Assembly: GCA_913009635.1 (NCBI GenBank)
Contig: CAJVXI010000007.1
Coordinates: 1-43,081 of the forward strand
Direction: 5' to 3'
From: an uncultured bacterium
GTDB lineage: Bacteria > Patescibacteriota > Minisyncoccia > UBA6257 > UBA9933
DNA length: 43,081 nucleotides
Position numbers and translations under genes: made by a program. The notes under the pieces are model-generated. The model was given only the letters and a program-made list of their open reading frames with translations. It ran no database searches and was not told the origin of the DNA. This document shows positions 33,673 through 43,081 of this stretch, one piece after another. Numbering within the stretch: position 1 is the first letter of the stretch; the number at the start of each line of letters is the position of its first letter.

Positions 33673-34889
33673 TGAATAGCTTAATAATTTTAAGGCACAA
33701 ACTTACAGTTTTTGGCGGCGCTGAATTGATTTTACTTAAAGAAGCGGAATATTTTGCGAAACATGGATATGATGTTACAGTAGTTGTTTTTGAGATAAAT
33801 TATGAAGTATTTAAAAATAGAATAAAATCATTGGATTTGATTGTTTTAGACAAGAAAGGATTTTTTGGGCAAGTTTATGCTTTAAGAAAATTAATAAAGA
33901 AAATTAGACCCCAAGCAATTATTGCCCATGAAAATGGGCATATTCACTTTCTTTTAAGTAAATTATTCCTTCTTAAAAAACCTTTTTCCTTAATTCATAT
34001 GTATGGCAGTTTTGTTTGGTTGGTTGGTTCAAAGCTTAACAACTCTTTTTTTTACCGCCGGGTAATTAAAAATATACATTCAACTTTACCTGGTCATAAA
34101 ATATTCAATAAAGATTTTGATAAAAAATTAGATTTTTTTAAACGTTTAAAATCAGAAGTTCACGCAATTATTGATTTTTTCGCCGTTAGGAGTTTTGATA
34201 AAATTTTAACTTGTTCTAAAAGAACTGCTTGGGAAATTGAGAAACTATATAATAAAGCTCCACTTATTATTCCCGGAGGCGTTGATACAGATTTTTTTAA
34301 TCCTGAAAAAGAAAATATAAATGAAATAAAATCTAAATTTGGTTATTCTATTGATGATAGAATAATCATGACTATTAATAGGTTAGATCCGAGAAAAAGA
34401 ATAGATTTATTAATAAAGTCATTTCTGATAGCCGTAAAAAAAATTAAAAACCTTAAATTGGTTATTATAGGAAGTGGACCGGAGGAAAAAAAATTACGCC
34501 GTCTTATTAATAGCATTCACGGAAAAGATATTTTTTTGTTAGGTTTTATGGATGATGCAGAACTTAGACAGTATTATCTAATTTCGGAGATTATTACTTA
34601 TCCTGCCTGGTGTGCTTGGGGTCTTGTGCCCTTAGAGGCGTTATCAATGAATAAGAAAATTGTTTTATCTGATGACGCAATGGTTCAGGAAGCTATCAGT
34701 GATTTTGACAATGTTTTTGTTTCAAGGCCCAGCGTGGAAGATTTTGGCATTAATTTAATTAAAGCATTAAATTCACCATTCAAAGAATCAAGAGAAAGAG
34801 TAATAAAGGAGTTTAATTGGCCAGTCTATTTCAATAAAATTCATAAAACAATAATTAATTATAACGGAGTTGATAAAGATAGGCAGTAA
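33672..34889 (+). CDS. GT4-family glycosyltransferase
   Basis: IPGGVDTDFFNPEK, NRLDPRKRIDLLI, YPAWCAWGLVPLEAL. Confidence 0.85.
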   Translation: MNSLIILRHKLTVFGGAELILLKEAEYFAKHGYDVTVVVFEINYEVFKNRIKSLDLIVLDKKGFFGQVYALRKLIKKIRPQAIIAHENGHIHFLLSKLFLLKKPFSLIHMYGSFVWLVGSKLNNSFFYRRVIKNIHSTLPGHKIFNKDFDKKLDFFKRLKSEVHAIIDFFAVRSFDKILTCSKRTAWEIEKLYNKAPLIIPGGVDTDFFNPEKENINEIKSKFGYSIDDRIIMTINRLDPRKRIDLLIKSFLIAVKKIKNLKLVIIGSGPEEKKLRRLINSIHGKDIFLLGFMDDAELRQYYLISEIITYPAWCAWGLVPLEALSMNKKIVLSDDAMVQEAISDFDNVFVSRPSVEDFGINLIKALNSPFKESRERVIKEFNWPVYFNKIHKTIINYNGVDKDRQ

Positions 34890-34913
34890 TAATGTTTTGG
34901 ATAAATTTTAAAA

Positions 34914-36086
34914 ATGCGAATTCCTTTTATAAAGAAATTTCAATTATGGCTTGTCCGCCAAATTATAAACTGGCTAAATTTTGTTTTAGATATTTTTAAT
35001 GAAGTTTTATTCGCCAAATTAAAATCAGCTCCCCGAAATATTTTAATTTACAGAATCGGCAATGTCGGTGATACTACTTGCGCCATTCCCTCTTTTATTG
35101 CTATTCGCAGAATGTATCCCAAAGCGAAAATTACCTTACTCACTTCTCCGAGTATAAAAAGATTGTCAGGGGCAAAAGAATTATTGGACGGCGCCTGGTA
35201 TCTTAACGAATTTAAAGTATATTATACTGATGAAATCAGTTCTTGGCGGGAAAAAATAAATTTTATCCGTAATTTAAAAAAGGAACGTTATGATTTATTT
35301 ATTCAGTTTCCCGATGATTTAGCAAGATTCAGAACAGTTTTGAGAAATATGTTTATGGCTAAATTTATAGGAGCAAAATCAGCCATTGGTTTCAGGATAA
35401 GGACAGTCAAACTTTTTTGGAAAACCCAAATTGATTATTTAATTGAAAAGAACGAGGCGGAGAACTTGCTTGAAATTTTAGAATCCTACGGTATTAAAAA
35501 GAGTGGGAAAATTGAATTTAGCTTTAATATTCCTAAGGAATTTGAGGAAAATGCCGGAAAGATATTAAAAAAGAAATGGGGGCGTTACGGAGGCGGCGGC
35601 GGAATGGTCGCGGCGATTTGTCCAGGAAGTAATCATAAAGAAAAAAAATGGCCAGCGAAAAGATTTGCAAAGGTAGCGGAATATTTAAATAGTCATTATA
35701 GCGCTAAAATTGTAATATTAGGCGGAGAAAAAGACATTCAGGACTCCGAAGTTATTAAAAAACATTTGTCTTCGCAGCGTTGCCTTTCTTTGGTCGGAAA
35801 ATTGAATCTTTTGGGAAGTTTAGCAGTATTAAAAAAATGCGATTTTTTATTGTCAAACGACAGTGGTTTAATGCATATTGCAGCAGTTATTGGAAAGCCG
35901 GTTGTAGCATTATTTAGTATTAGGAATATTTTAGGAAGATGGTTTCCATATGGACAAAAACATAAGATTTTGTATTATAAATTTATTAGTTGTGATTATA
36001 ATGAAGAAAAATGTATTAAAAAAAGTATTGATTTAATTTCAATTAAAGAAGTAATTAGTGCTTGTGATAAATTAATTAGCAAATAA
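34914..36086 (+). CDS. GT9 (heptosyltransferase-like) glycosyltransferase
   Basis: ILIYRIGNVGDTTCAIPSF, AICPGSNHKEKKWPAKRFAKVAEYL, SNDSGLMHIAAVIGKPVVALF. Confidence 0.85.
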   Translation: MRIPFIKKFQLWLVRQIINWLNFVLDIFNEVLFAKLKSAPRNILIYRIGNVGDTTCAIPSFIAIRRMYPKAKITLLTSPSIKRLSGAKELLDGAWYLNEFKVYYTDEISSWREKINFIRNLKKERYDLFIQFPDDLARFRTVLRNMFMAKFIGAKSAIGFRIRTVKLFWKTQIDYLIEKNEAENLLEILESYGIKKSGKIEFSFNIPKEFEENAGKILKKKWGRYGGGGGMVAAICPGSNHKEKKWPAKRFAKVAEYLNSHYSAKIVILGGEKDIQDSEVIKKHLSSQRCLSLVGKLNLLGSLAVLKKCDFLLSNDSGLMHIAAVIGKPVVALFSIRNILGRWFPYGQKHKILYYKFISCDYNEEKCIKKSIDLISIKEVISACDKLISK

Positions 36087-36099
36087 ATAATAATATTTT

Positions 36100-36837
36100 A
36101 TGGATTATCGCAATAAATTTTATTCAAAATATATTTCCAGCCATACAGCTTGTCTTTATTCCAAGCCGACTTTAAAGGAAATTAAAAAACAATTTCCAAT
36201 ATGGCAGAAATATTTTGGAAAATTTTTGCCGGAGAATAAAGACGCAAAAATTATTGAGCTTGGCTGCGGCAGTGGAGGATTTATTTATTGGTTTAAGCAG
36301 ATTGGTTATCAAGTTGCCGAAGGCGTAGATATTAGTATTGAACAAGTTGAAATAGCAAAAAAATTGGGAATTAAAAATATCTATCAAGCCGATATCAAAA
36401 ATTTTTTGAATAACTCAATAACCAATAACTCAATAACTAAATATGATGTTGTTATTATGAGAGATATTCTTGAGCATTTCACTAAAGATGAAATTCTTGA
36501 TATTTTAGAGCTTGTTTATAAATCTTTAAAAAACAATGGCATAATAATCATTCAAGTTCCAAACGCTGAAAATCCATTCAGCGGCCGTTTAAGATACGGC
36601 GATTTCACGCATGAAATTGGCTTTACCGCTAATAGCGTTCGTCAAGCGCTGCTTATTTTCAGTTTTGAAAATATCGCGGTTTATGGAACGCCGCCCGTAA
36701 TTCACGGAATAAAATCATTCATCCGTTTTATTTTATGGAAAATCATTGAATTTTGTTTGCGTTTTTATGTCATAATTGAAACAGGCAGCGGCAAAATGAT
36801 TTTTACTCAAAATATTATTGTGATAGCTAAAAAATGA
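36100..36837 (+). CDS. Class I SAM-dependent methyltransferase
   Basis: IIELGCGSGGFIYWF, VEGVDIS-type motif II, IMRDILEHF; in-frame NNSITNNSITK repeat. Confidence 0.82.
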   Translation: MDYRNKFYSKYISSHTACLYSKPTLKEIKKQFPIWQKYFGKFLPENKDAKIIELGCGSGGFIYWFKQIGYQVAEGVDISIEQVEIAKKLGIKNIYQADIKNFLNNSITNNSITKYDVVIMRDILEHFTKDEILDILELVYKSLKNNGIIIIQVPNAENPFSGRLRYGDFTHEIGFTANSVRQALLIFSFENIAVYGTPPVIHGIKSFIRFILWKIIEFCLRFYVIIETGSGKMIFTQNIIVIAKK

Positions 36838-37997
36838 AAAAACATAAATTAGCCATCTTAACTTCGCATCCAATCCAATACCAGGCGCCGCTTTTCAAGA
36901 AAATTGCCGAACATCCGAAAATTAATTTGACGGTTTATTTTTACAGGGACATTGGAATAAAAGGGGCTCAATTTGATTCAGAATTCGGAAAGAAAATTAG
37001 GTGGGACATTCCTTTGCTGGAAGGATATAATTATATTTTTCTGAAAAATAGTTTTGATGTTATCGGGAAATTAAAAAAACAGGATTATGACGCTATTTTA
37101 GTTCATGGCTGGAATTATTTTTCAAGCTGGCTGGCGTTCATAGCGGCTTTTATCGCCAAAACGCCTGTTTTTCTGCATGGTGAAAATCCGTTGAATCAGG
37201 AAGTGCTTAAAAGCGGTTTCAAAAGGAAAATCAAAAAAGTTATTTTAGGGCGGCTTTTTAAGCGAATCAGCGCTTTTTTATATATTGGCGAAGAAAATAA
37301 GAAATTCTATGAATATTACGGCGTTCCCGAGAAAAAATTATTTTTTGCGCCTTATGCGGTTGATAACAGTCGTTTTATGGCAGCGAATAAAGAATTAAGA
37401 ATTAAGAATTATGAATTAAGGAAAAAATTGGGCATTAAGAAAGATGATACTGTAATTTTATTTGTCGGGAAATTTATAGAGAAAAAGAGGCCAATGGATT
37501 TGTTAAAAGCGTATAAAAAACTTAAAAACTTAAAAACTGAAAAACTTAAAAACGAAATTACCTTAGTTTTCGTAGGCAGTGGTCAATTAGAAAAACATCT
37601 TAGGAAGTACGTTAAAGAAAATAATCTTCAAGATATTCATTTTATCGGGTTTAAAAATCAGACCGAATTGCCGGAATATTACGCTATGGCAGATATTTTC
37701 GTTCTTCCTTCCGGAGCCGGCGAAACTTGGGGCCTGGTTGTGAACGAAGCGATGTGTTTTGGTTTGCCGGTGATTGTTTCCGATTTGGTCGGTTGCGGTT
37801 CGGACTTGGTAAAACAAGGGGAAAATGGTTATATTTTTCAATTAGGGGATGTTGACGGATTGGCGCGGCGTCTTGAAGAATTAATTAAAGATTCTAAAAA
37901 AAGAGCCCTGTCCGGCAAAAAATCTTTTGAGATTATCCAAAATTACAGCTATGAAAAAGATATAGAAGGCATTTTAAGAGCTTTTAATTTATTATGA
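36834..37997 (+). CDS. GT4-family glycosyltransferase
   Basis: LFVGKFIEKKRPMDLL, HFIGFKNQTELPEYYAMADIFVLPSGAGETWGLVVNEAM; ATGA coupling. Confidence 0.87.
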   Translation: MKKHKLAILTSHPIQYQAPLFKKIAEHPKINLTVYFYRDIGIKGAQFDSEFGKKIRWDIPLLEGYNYIFLKNSFDVIGKLKKQDYDAILVHGWNYFSSWLAFIAAFIAKTPVFLHGENPLNQEVLKSGFKRKIKKVILGRLFKRISAFLYIGEENKKFYEYYGVPEKKLFFAPYAVDNSRFMAANKELRIKNYELRKKLGIKKDDTVILFVGKFIEKKRPMDLLKAYKKLKNLKTEKLKNEITLVFVGSGQLEKHLRKYVKENNLQDIHFIGFKNQTELPEYYAMADIFVLPSGAGETWGLVVNEAMCFGLPVIVSDLVGCGSDLVKQGENGYIFQLGDVDGLARRLEELIKDSKKRALSGKKSFEIIQNYSYEKDIEGILRAFNLL

Positions 37998-38839
37998 ATA
38001 AAGAATTGAAAGATCAAAAAACAGTCATTGTTTTGGGTAGTCCTCGTTCCGGCACTTCAGCGACTTCCGGGATATTGAAGATTTTAGGCGTGGCAATGGA
38101 TACCGGTTTTGACTCCACGGAAGACGAATACAGAAATTTTAACAATCCGAAGGGATTTTTTGAAAGCAAAAACGTCAATAATCTCAACGAAAAATTATTT
38201 AATTTAATCGCGGGGAAAAAAGATTTTCATATGGAGTATTCATTTTTGGTGAACTGTGATAGTATTGACAAATATGGGAATAAAATTGAAAATGATATAG
38301 AAAAATTCGTTTTAGAAGCGTCAAAGAACTGGGGAATATGGGGCTGGAAAGACCCCAAAACATCTCTGACAATGGAATTGTTTTTGCCGTATGTAATAAA
38401 TCCGTATTTAGTTATAGTGCGCAGGGCTTCCGTGAAAACAGCTGAATCTATGGCGGATTCAAAAATGACAAAGAATTTGCAGGAAGGGGTTAAATTGGCA
38501 GATTTTTACGATAAAAGCATTAAAGAATTTTTAAGCAATCACGTTGATTTGCCTAAGATTTTTGTAGATTACGAAACACTTATTAAATTTCCCATTCAAG
38601 AATCAAAAAAATTAGCTGATTTTTTAGAATTGCAATTAGACAATAAAAAAGAAAAAGAGATTAGAAATTTTGTTATACAGTCTGACCAAATAGACAAAGA
38701 AAAACAAAAAGTGAAATTCAAAATGCTTATTCTCGGTTTTTTGAGTTTCGTCAAAAAGGTTGTTCAAGAACCGACAAAAGTTTTTCATTATATTAAGCGG
38801 GCAATCAGGGCGTTTATCGGCATAATTTTTAATAAATAA
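37994..38839 (+). CDS. Sulfotransferase-family protein
   Basis: VIVLGSPRSGTSATSGIL PAPS-like 5' loop; WGWKDPKTSLT; ATGA coupling. Confidence 0.75.
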   Translation: MNKELKDQKTVIVLGSPRSGTSATSGILKILGVAMDTGFDSTEDEYRNFNNPKGFFESKNVNNLNEKLFNLIAGKKDFHMEYSFLVNCDSIDKYGNKIENDIEKFVLEASKNWGIWGWKDPKTSLTMELFLPYVINPYLVIVRRASVKTAESMADSKMTKNLQEGVKLADFYDKSIKEFLSNHVDLPKIFVDYETLIKFPIQESKKLADFLELQLDNKKEKEIRNFVIQSDQIDKEKQKVKFKMLILGFLSFVKKVVQEPTKVFHYIKRAIRAFIGIIFNK

Positions 38840-38844
38840 ACAGG

Positions 38845-39900
38845 ATGAAAAACAATATTCAAAAAGACAGAATAAAAATTTTTTTAGTTGGCGACGCCAT
38901 AGAATATGGAAGATTAATTTCTTATAGAAGAGGCTTTGAGGAGCTATATTGCAGGACAAAAATTTTAGACATAAGAAGTTATTATAAAATAAATATTTTT
39001 AACAGAATTATAAACATATTTAGAAAAATTCCAATTTATTTCGGAGTTAAAAAATTAAATTTGGCTGTTTTGAGGGATGTTTTAGAATTTAAGCCCAATT
39101 TTGTTTTATTTTTTAAGCCAACTCTTATTTTGCCTAATGTTCTTTTTGAAATAAAAAAGGAAAATATTAAGATATTTTCTTGGTGTGGCGATTCCGTTTT
39201 TTTTCCAAAAAATTTAAGCGGATATTTTTTAAAGGCAATTCATTTATATGATTATCATTTTACTATAAATTTTTTGAATGTTGGTGAATTATTAAAAAAG
39301 GGGGCAAGAAAATCAATTTTTCTTCCGCCGGCGGCAGATTCAAGAATTCACTATCCTACCAAACCGAATCCCGATGAAATTAAAACTATTGGAGCGGATA
39401 TAGTTTTTGTGGGAACATACGAAAAAGACAGGGCTTGGCATTTAGAACAATTATGCAAGGCGGGGTATAATATCAAAGTATACGGCAATAGATGGGAAAG
39501 GTGCTTGAAATACAGTTGTTTAAAAAGAAGTGGATTTATAACGCGCAATGATGTTTATTGCGAAGATATGTCAAAAGTTTTCAATTCAAGTAAAATAGTT
39601 TTGGCTTTCCTTAGGAAGCACAACCGTGATTCTCAAACCGGAAGAACTTATGAGATACCAGCTTGCGGCGCTTTTATGTTACATGAAAGAACTGACGAAG
39701 TTAAAGGGATTTTTCAAGAAGGAAGAGAGGCGGAGTTTTTCGGTTCGTTTGAAGAATTAAAAAAGAAAATAGATTTTTATCTTTCTCATCCTTTTGAGAG
39801 AAAAAAAATAGCAAAAGCGGGATACGACAGAATTATTAAATCCGATTATTTTTATAAAAATAGGGCTGAGAAAATTTTAGCGGTCTACAATTTTTTATGA
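38845..39900 (+). CDS. CgeB-like glycosyltransferase
   Basis: DIVFVGTYEKDRAWHLEQL, SKIVLAFLRKHNRDSQTGRTYEIPACGAFML. Confidence 0.75.
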   Translation: MKNNIQKDRIKIFLVGDAIEYGRLISYRRGFEELYCRTKILDIRSYYKINIFNRIINIFRKIPIYFGVKKLNLAVLRDVLEFKPNFVLFFKPTLILPNVLFEIKKENIKIFSWCGDSVFFPKNLSGYFLKAIHLYDYHFTINFLNVGELLKKGARKSIFLPPAADSRIHYPTKPNPDEIKTIGADIVFVGTYEKDRAWHLEQLCKAGYNIKVYGNRWERCLKYSCLKRSGFITRNDVYCEDMSKVFNSSKIVLAFLRKHNRDSQTGRTYEIPACGAFMLHERTDEVKGIFQEGREAEFFGSFEELKKKIDFYLSHPFERKKIAKAGYDRIIKSDYFYKNRAEKILAVYNFL

Positions 39901-40649
39901 TTGAATTTTATAAAAAGTTATTCAGGAAATTATTTTTTGTTAAAACGCAAACGGACTTTCCGGGCGGTTATATTTCGAACAGATTTTTTTTGGAGCAAAT
40001 TGATTTTGGTCCGATTTTAGTTATAGGAGATTATACAGGACGGGATTATCCGGCAATAAAAGAAAAAATCAGCGAGACATATCTTTTGGATGTTGTTGAC
40101 AATAAAATCGTGAACAAGAAATTTTTTATTCAGCAATCCATTACCGAGAAAACTGATTTTCCGGATGGTTATTTTAGGTATATAATTATGGCTGAGGTGA
40201 TTGAGCATCTTTGGGAAGATAAAAAAGCACTAGAAGAAGTTAACAGGATTTTATCAGCGGACGGAAGACTTTTATTAAGCGTCCCGTTCTTTAATGATGT
40301 TCCCGAACATCATTACCATATCTATTCTCCAAGAACAATCAGTATTTTATTAAAACACAGCGGCTTTTCAATAGTCCAGTTTAATTATCGCGGCCTGGTT
40401 ACTTCCATACCAAATGAATTAGTAGCTTTTTTGGCTATTTTATTAATGCCTGTTTACAAAAGAAGAGCGTTGTCAATCGTGAATAAATTTTTATACGGAA
40501 TTCATAAAAACGTAAATAATTGCAAAAGATTAAATCAGTTTTTTGGCAGTTACGGCGTTGCCATTATAGCCAAGAAAGGGCATCCAAAAATTGACCCAAT
40601 AGAAGTTCAAAGAAAAAGTTTTGCTTATTTACGGGAAGGAGAAAAATAA
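39897..40649 (+). CDS. Class I SAM-dependent methyltransferase
   Basis: FPDGYFRYIIMAEVIEHLWEDKKALEEVNRILSADGRLLLSVPF. Confidence 0.8.
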   Translation: MIEFYKKLFRKLFFVKTQTDFPGGYISNRFFLEQIDFGPILVIGDYTGRDYPAIKEKISETYLLDVVDNKIVNKKFFIQQSITEKTDFPDGYFRYIIMAEVIEHLWEDKKALEEVNRILSADGRLLLSVPFFNDVPEHHYHIYSPRTISILLKHSGFSIVQFNYRGLVTSIPNELVAFLAILLMPVYKRRALSIVNKFLYGIHKNVNNCKRLNQFFGSYGVAIIAKKGHPKIDPIEVQRKSFAYLREGEK

Positions 40650-41475
40650 GATTTTTACTAATCATACAAGCAGTTTCCTAGAATTATTTGACAGCAAGCG
40701 AAAGAGCAGATTTTTAAAATTACTTTTTCGGCGTGCAAAAAAAATTATTGGTCCGTCTCGTGAACTGGCCGATAAATCCAGAATATTCTTCGGAAAATCT
40801 CGAGAAGACGTTTATTATATACCAAACGGAGTTAATGTTAAGTTTTTTTATCCGATTAACGATAAACAAAAAAACAATATAAAAAACATCTTTTTAGAGA
40901 GCCATGGATACGACAAGGACAGGACAATAATTTTATGCCCGAGAAGGTTAGAGCCAAAAAATGGGGTAGAATTTTTAATATCAGCTATCCCATCTGTCAT
41001 TAAAAGAAATCCAAAAATTCTATTTTTAATTGCTGGCAATGATGTTGACAAGCAATATTCTGACTCTATCAGGAACTTAATTAAAGAATTAAATATCAGC
41101 GGTTTTATAGATTTACTCGGCCCAATCTCCAATAAGAATATGGTAGATTATTATCAAATATCTGATATTGTAGTTTTACCTTCTTTAATGGAAGCCACTT
41201 CAATTGCCGGACTGGAGGCGATGGCTTGCGGTGTTTCAGTTATAGGCACGAATGTTGGGGGAATCCCTGAGATTGTCAGTGATGGCGTAAATGGCATTAT
41301 TGTGCCCAAGAAAGACTCAAGCGTCATAAGCGCGGCAATTATAAAATTGCTCTCTAATAGAAACTTGTTGAGAAAATTCAGCAAGGCGTCAAGAGAAATC
41401 GCAGTAAATAAATTTTCTTGGCTTACTATTACTAAAGAAACAGTTAAAGTTTATAAATCAGTAAAAAATGAATAA
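40621..41475 (+). CDS. GT4 glycosyltransferase, apparently lacking most of the N-terminal GT-B domain
   Basis: FTNHTSSFLE near residue 12, IPNGVNVKFFYP, VLPSLMEATSIAGLEAMACGVSVIGTNVGGIPEIV. Confidence 0.75.
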   Translation: MLIYGKEKNKIFTNHTSSFLELFDSKRKSRFLKLLFRRAKKIIGPSRELADKSRIFFGKSREDVYYIPNGVNVKFFYPINDKQKNNIKNIFLESHGYDKDRTIILCPRRLEPKNGVEFLISAIPSVIKRNPKILFLIAGNDVDKQYSDSIRNLIKELNISGFIDLLGPISNKNMVDYYQISDIVVLPSLMEATSIAGLEAMACGVSVIGTNVGGIPEIVSDGVNGIIVPKKDSSVISAAIIKLLSNRNLLRKFSKASREIAVNKFSWLTITKETVKVYKSVKNE

Positions 41476-42391
41476 TCAAAATCTTTCTTTAATTTATATT
41501 GTCAGTAATGGTCGTTCCGGTTCCACCTTGCTAGATTTATTATTAAATGGCTTTGATAATGTTTGGACAATAGGAGAAATTAATGTATTGCCGTTTGAAT
41601 TAAAGTATAATATAAAAGAATGCGGTTGCGGGCAGAAAATATTAAGATGCAATTTTTGGTCGTCAATAAAAAAAACAGTTGGTAAAATTTTAGAAATTAA
41701 CGGAAATATAGACTTATTTCGTGAAAGCCATACAGCTGGCAAGGTGTTGAGACCAAAAGAGCTACTGCGCATTTTCTTTGGGGTAGCATTTCCTAAAAAC
41801 AAGTTATTTAAGTTTTGCAAGGATAACGAAACGTTGTTTTCTGAAATTAAGGGGAAAGCGCAATCAATTAAAAAGAAAGAAATAGAATATTTAGTGGATG
41901 CATCCAAAAGTCCATATAGGCTTTTTTGGCTGTCAGCGTGTTGCGACTTAAATTTAAAAACAATACATATTATTAAAGATCCGCGAGCTTTTGTGTATTC
42001 AATGACAAAAACTGATAAAAATTTTTTAATATCTTTTACTAAAACAATTAGAATGAGTATAAGATATATTGTTGAAAATTTTTTAATGGAGAAGATGGGA
42101 AAAAAATTTTCAAAAAAGAATTTTTTATTTATTCGCTATGAAGATTTGGCTTCTCATCCTGAAAAAACCTTAAAGCAAATTTCCAAATGGCTCAATCTTC
42201 CTTATCAAGAAGACATTATTTCTTCTTTTAGATTAAAGGAAAATCATGGTGTTGCTGGTAATATAATGCGTCTCCAGTCTGATGGTATCATTTTAGATGA
42301 GAAGTGGAAAACAGAATTAAATTTTTTAAATAAAATAATTACTATAGTTTTAACTTATTTCTGGGCGAGAAGATATGGATATTTTAAATAA
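41468..42391 (+). CDS. Sulfotransferase-family protein
   Basis: IYIVSNGRSGSTLLDLLL, HIIKDPRAFVYS, FIRYEDLASHPEKTLKQISKWLNLP. Confidence 0.82.
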   Translation: MNNQNLSLIYIVSNGRSGSTLLDLLLNGFDNVWTIGEINVLPFELKYNIKECGCGQKILRCNFWSSIKKTVGKILEINGNIDLFRESHTAGKVLRPKELLRIFFGVAFPKNKLFKFCKDNETLFSEIKGKAQSIKKKEIEYLVDASKSPYRLFWLSACCDLNLKTIHIIKDPRAFVYSMTKTDKNFLISFTKTIRMSIRYIVENFLMEKMGKKFSKKNFLFIRYEDLASHPEKTLKQISKWLNLPYQEDIISSFRLKENHGVAGNIMRLQSDGIILDEKWKTELNFLNKIITIVLTYFWARRYGYFK

Positions 42392-42932
42392 TACTTCACG
42401 AACAACATCTTATCCTTCAGATGGCGTTACAAAAAGAGTAGCAGCAGGTAGCTTTATAACATTTTTAGGAGAAGCTATCGGAGCCTTAAAGCATATTTTA
42501 CTTGTTCCTTTATTTTTGTGGGCGTGGGGAGAGGCGCTTTACGGCGAATGGCTGATTCTTTTTTCTTTAGTGGCTTATCTTTCTTTAGGTAGTATTGGAA
42601 TGCAAACCTTTGTTGTTAACCGATTGACTCAATGTTATACAAAAGGGAATTTAAGAGAATACGTTAAAACCTTTCGCAGCGCTTTGAGCTTATATTTAAT
42701 TATAGTGATTTTACTGCTGTTATTATTGGTAATTTTTGTCTTTTTTGCTCCTTTTTCTGATTGGTTAAATATTGAAATGTCCATTAATAGTGTAGCGAGA
42801 ATTACGATTTTGATTTTGGGTGGATATATTTTATTCAGCATTATTTTTGGCTTGATAGTCGGTTTATATGATAGTACGGGAGATTATTCACGAAGAACTC
42901 TTTTGATTAATATTCGTGAAATTATTTTAATA
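42375..42932 (+). CDS. Polysaccharide flippase/export protein, partial (3' end lost at adapter junction)
   Basis: Hydrophobic Wzx/MATE-like N-terminus; ORF after 42932 is adapter-encoded. Confidence 0.65.
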
Positions 42933-42990
42933 AGATCGGAAGAGCGTCGTGTAGGGAAAGAGTGTAGATCTCGGTGGTCGCCGTATCATT
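42933..42990. other. Illumina TruSeq adapter sequence (artifact)
   Basis: AGATCGGAAGAGCGTCGTGTAGGGAAAGAGTGTAGATCTCGGTGGTCGCCGTATCATT, 58 nt, followed by poly-A and low-complexity bases. Confidence 0.98.
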
Positions 42991-43081
42991 AAAAAAAAAA
43001 AAAATGAAAAAAGTAAAAAATAAGAAATAAAAGTAAGAGAACGTAGATAGTTTGTACTCTGCAGCATAGATCGTGACAGGT

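Noticed and set aside
40293-40315. Perfect dyad aatgatgttc-cc-gaacatcatt as an operator
   Set aside because: Lies inside a methyltransferase CDS encoding conserved-looking NDVPEHHYH; single occurrence, likely codon coincidence.
42933-42992. Arg/Cys-rich C-terminus RSEERRVGKECRSRWSPYH as a novel domain
   Set aside because: Encoded by Illumina adapter.

Overview
The window looks like Candidate Phyla Radiation (Patescibacteria)-type DNA: AT-rich, small genes, and a 16S rRNA gene interrupted by LAGLIDADG-encoding introns. From left to right it contains: (1) a compact RiPP-like locus (about 150-4600) with a radical SAM/SPASM maturase, a 42-aa Cys-rich candidate precursor missing from the ORF track, an HExxH protein, an MvdD-type ATP-grasp ligase, a translationally coupled 38-aa candidate precursor also missing from the track, and an EreA/ChaN-like protein; (2) a 7TM histidine kinase, hicBA, a decayed second copy of the kinase 3' end, bL25, a coiled-coil/lytic transglycosylase protein, and a MacB-like ABC transporter; (3) a 1779-aa repeat-rich surface protein; (4) prfA and rpmE; (5) an orphan 16S gene spanning about 3.7 kb, with a group I intron near E. 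coli 793, a second HEG-bearing insertion near 1399, helix expansions built from short repeats, and no recognisable anti-Shine-Dalgarno; (6) a pilin-like gene and a surface-polysaccharide cluster (asnB, DegT aminotransferase, gmd, epimerase, glycosyltransferases, methyltransferases, two sulfotransferases, flippase). The contig end carries a 58-nt Illumina TruSeq adapter followed by junk. The most unusual recurring signal is a diverse set of short-unit repeats. They form inverted repeats around a GxxExxY gene and two four-helix-bundle (S23/IVP) genes, and resemble insertions inside 16S variable helices and in-frame inside protein genes. All calls come from reading the sequence; no database search or folding was run.
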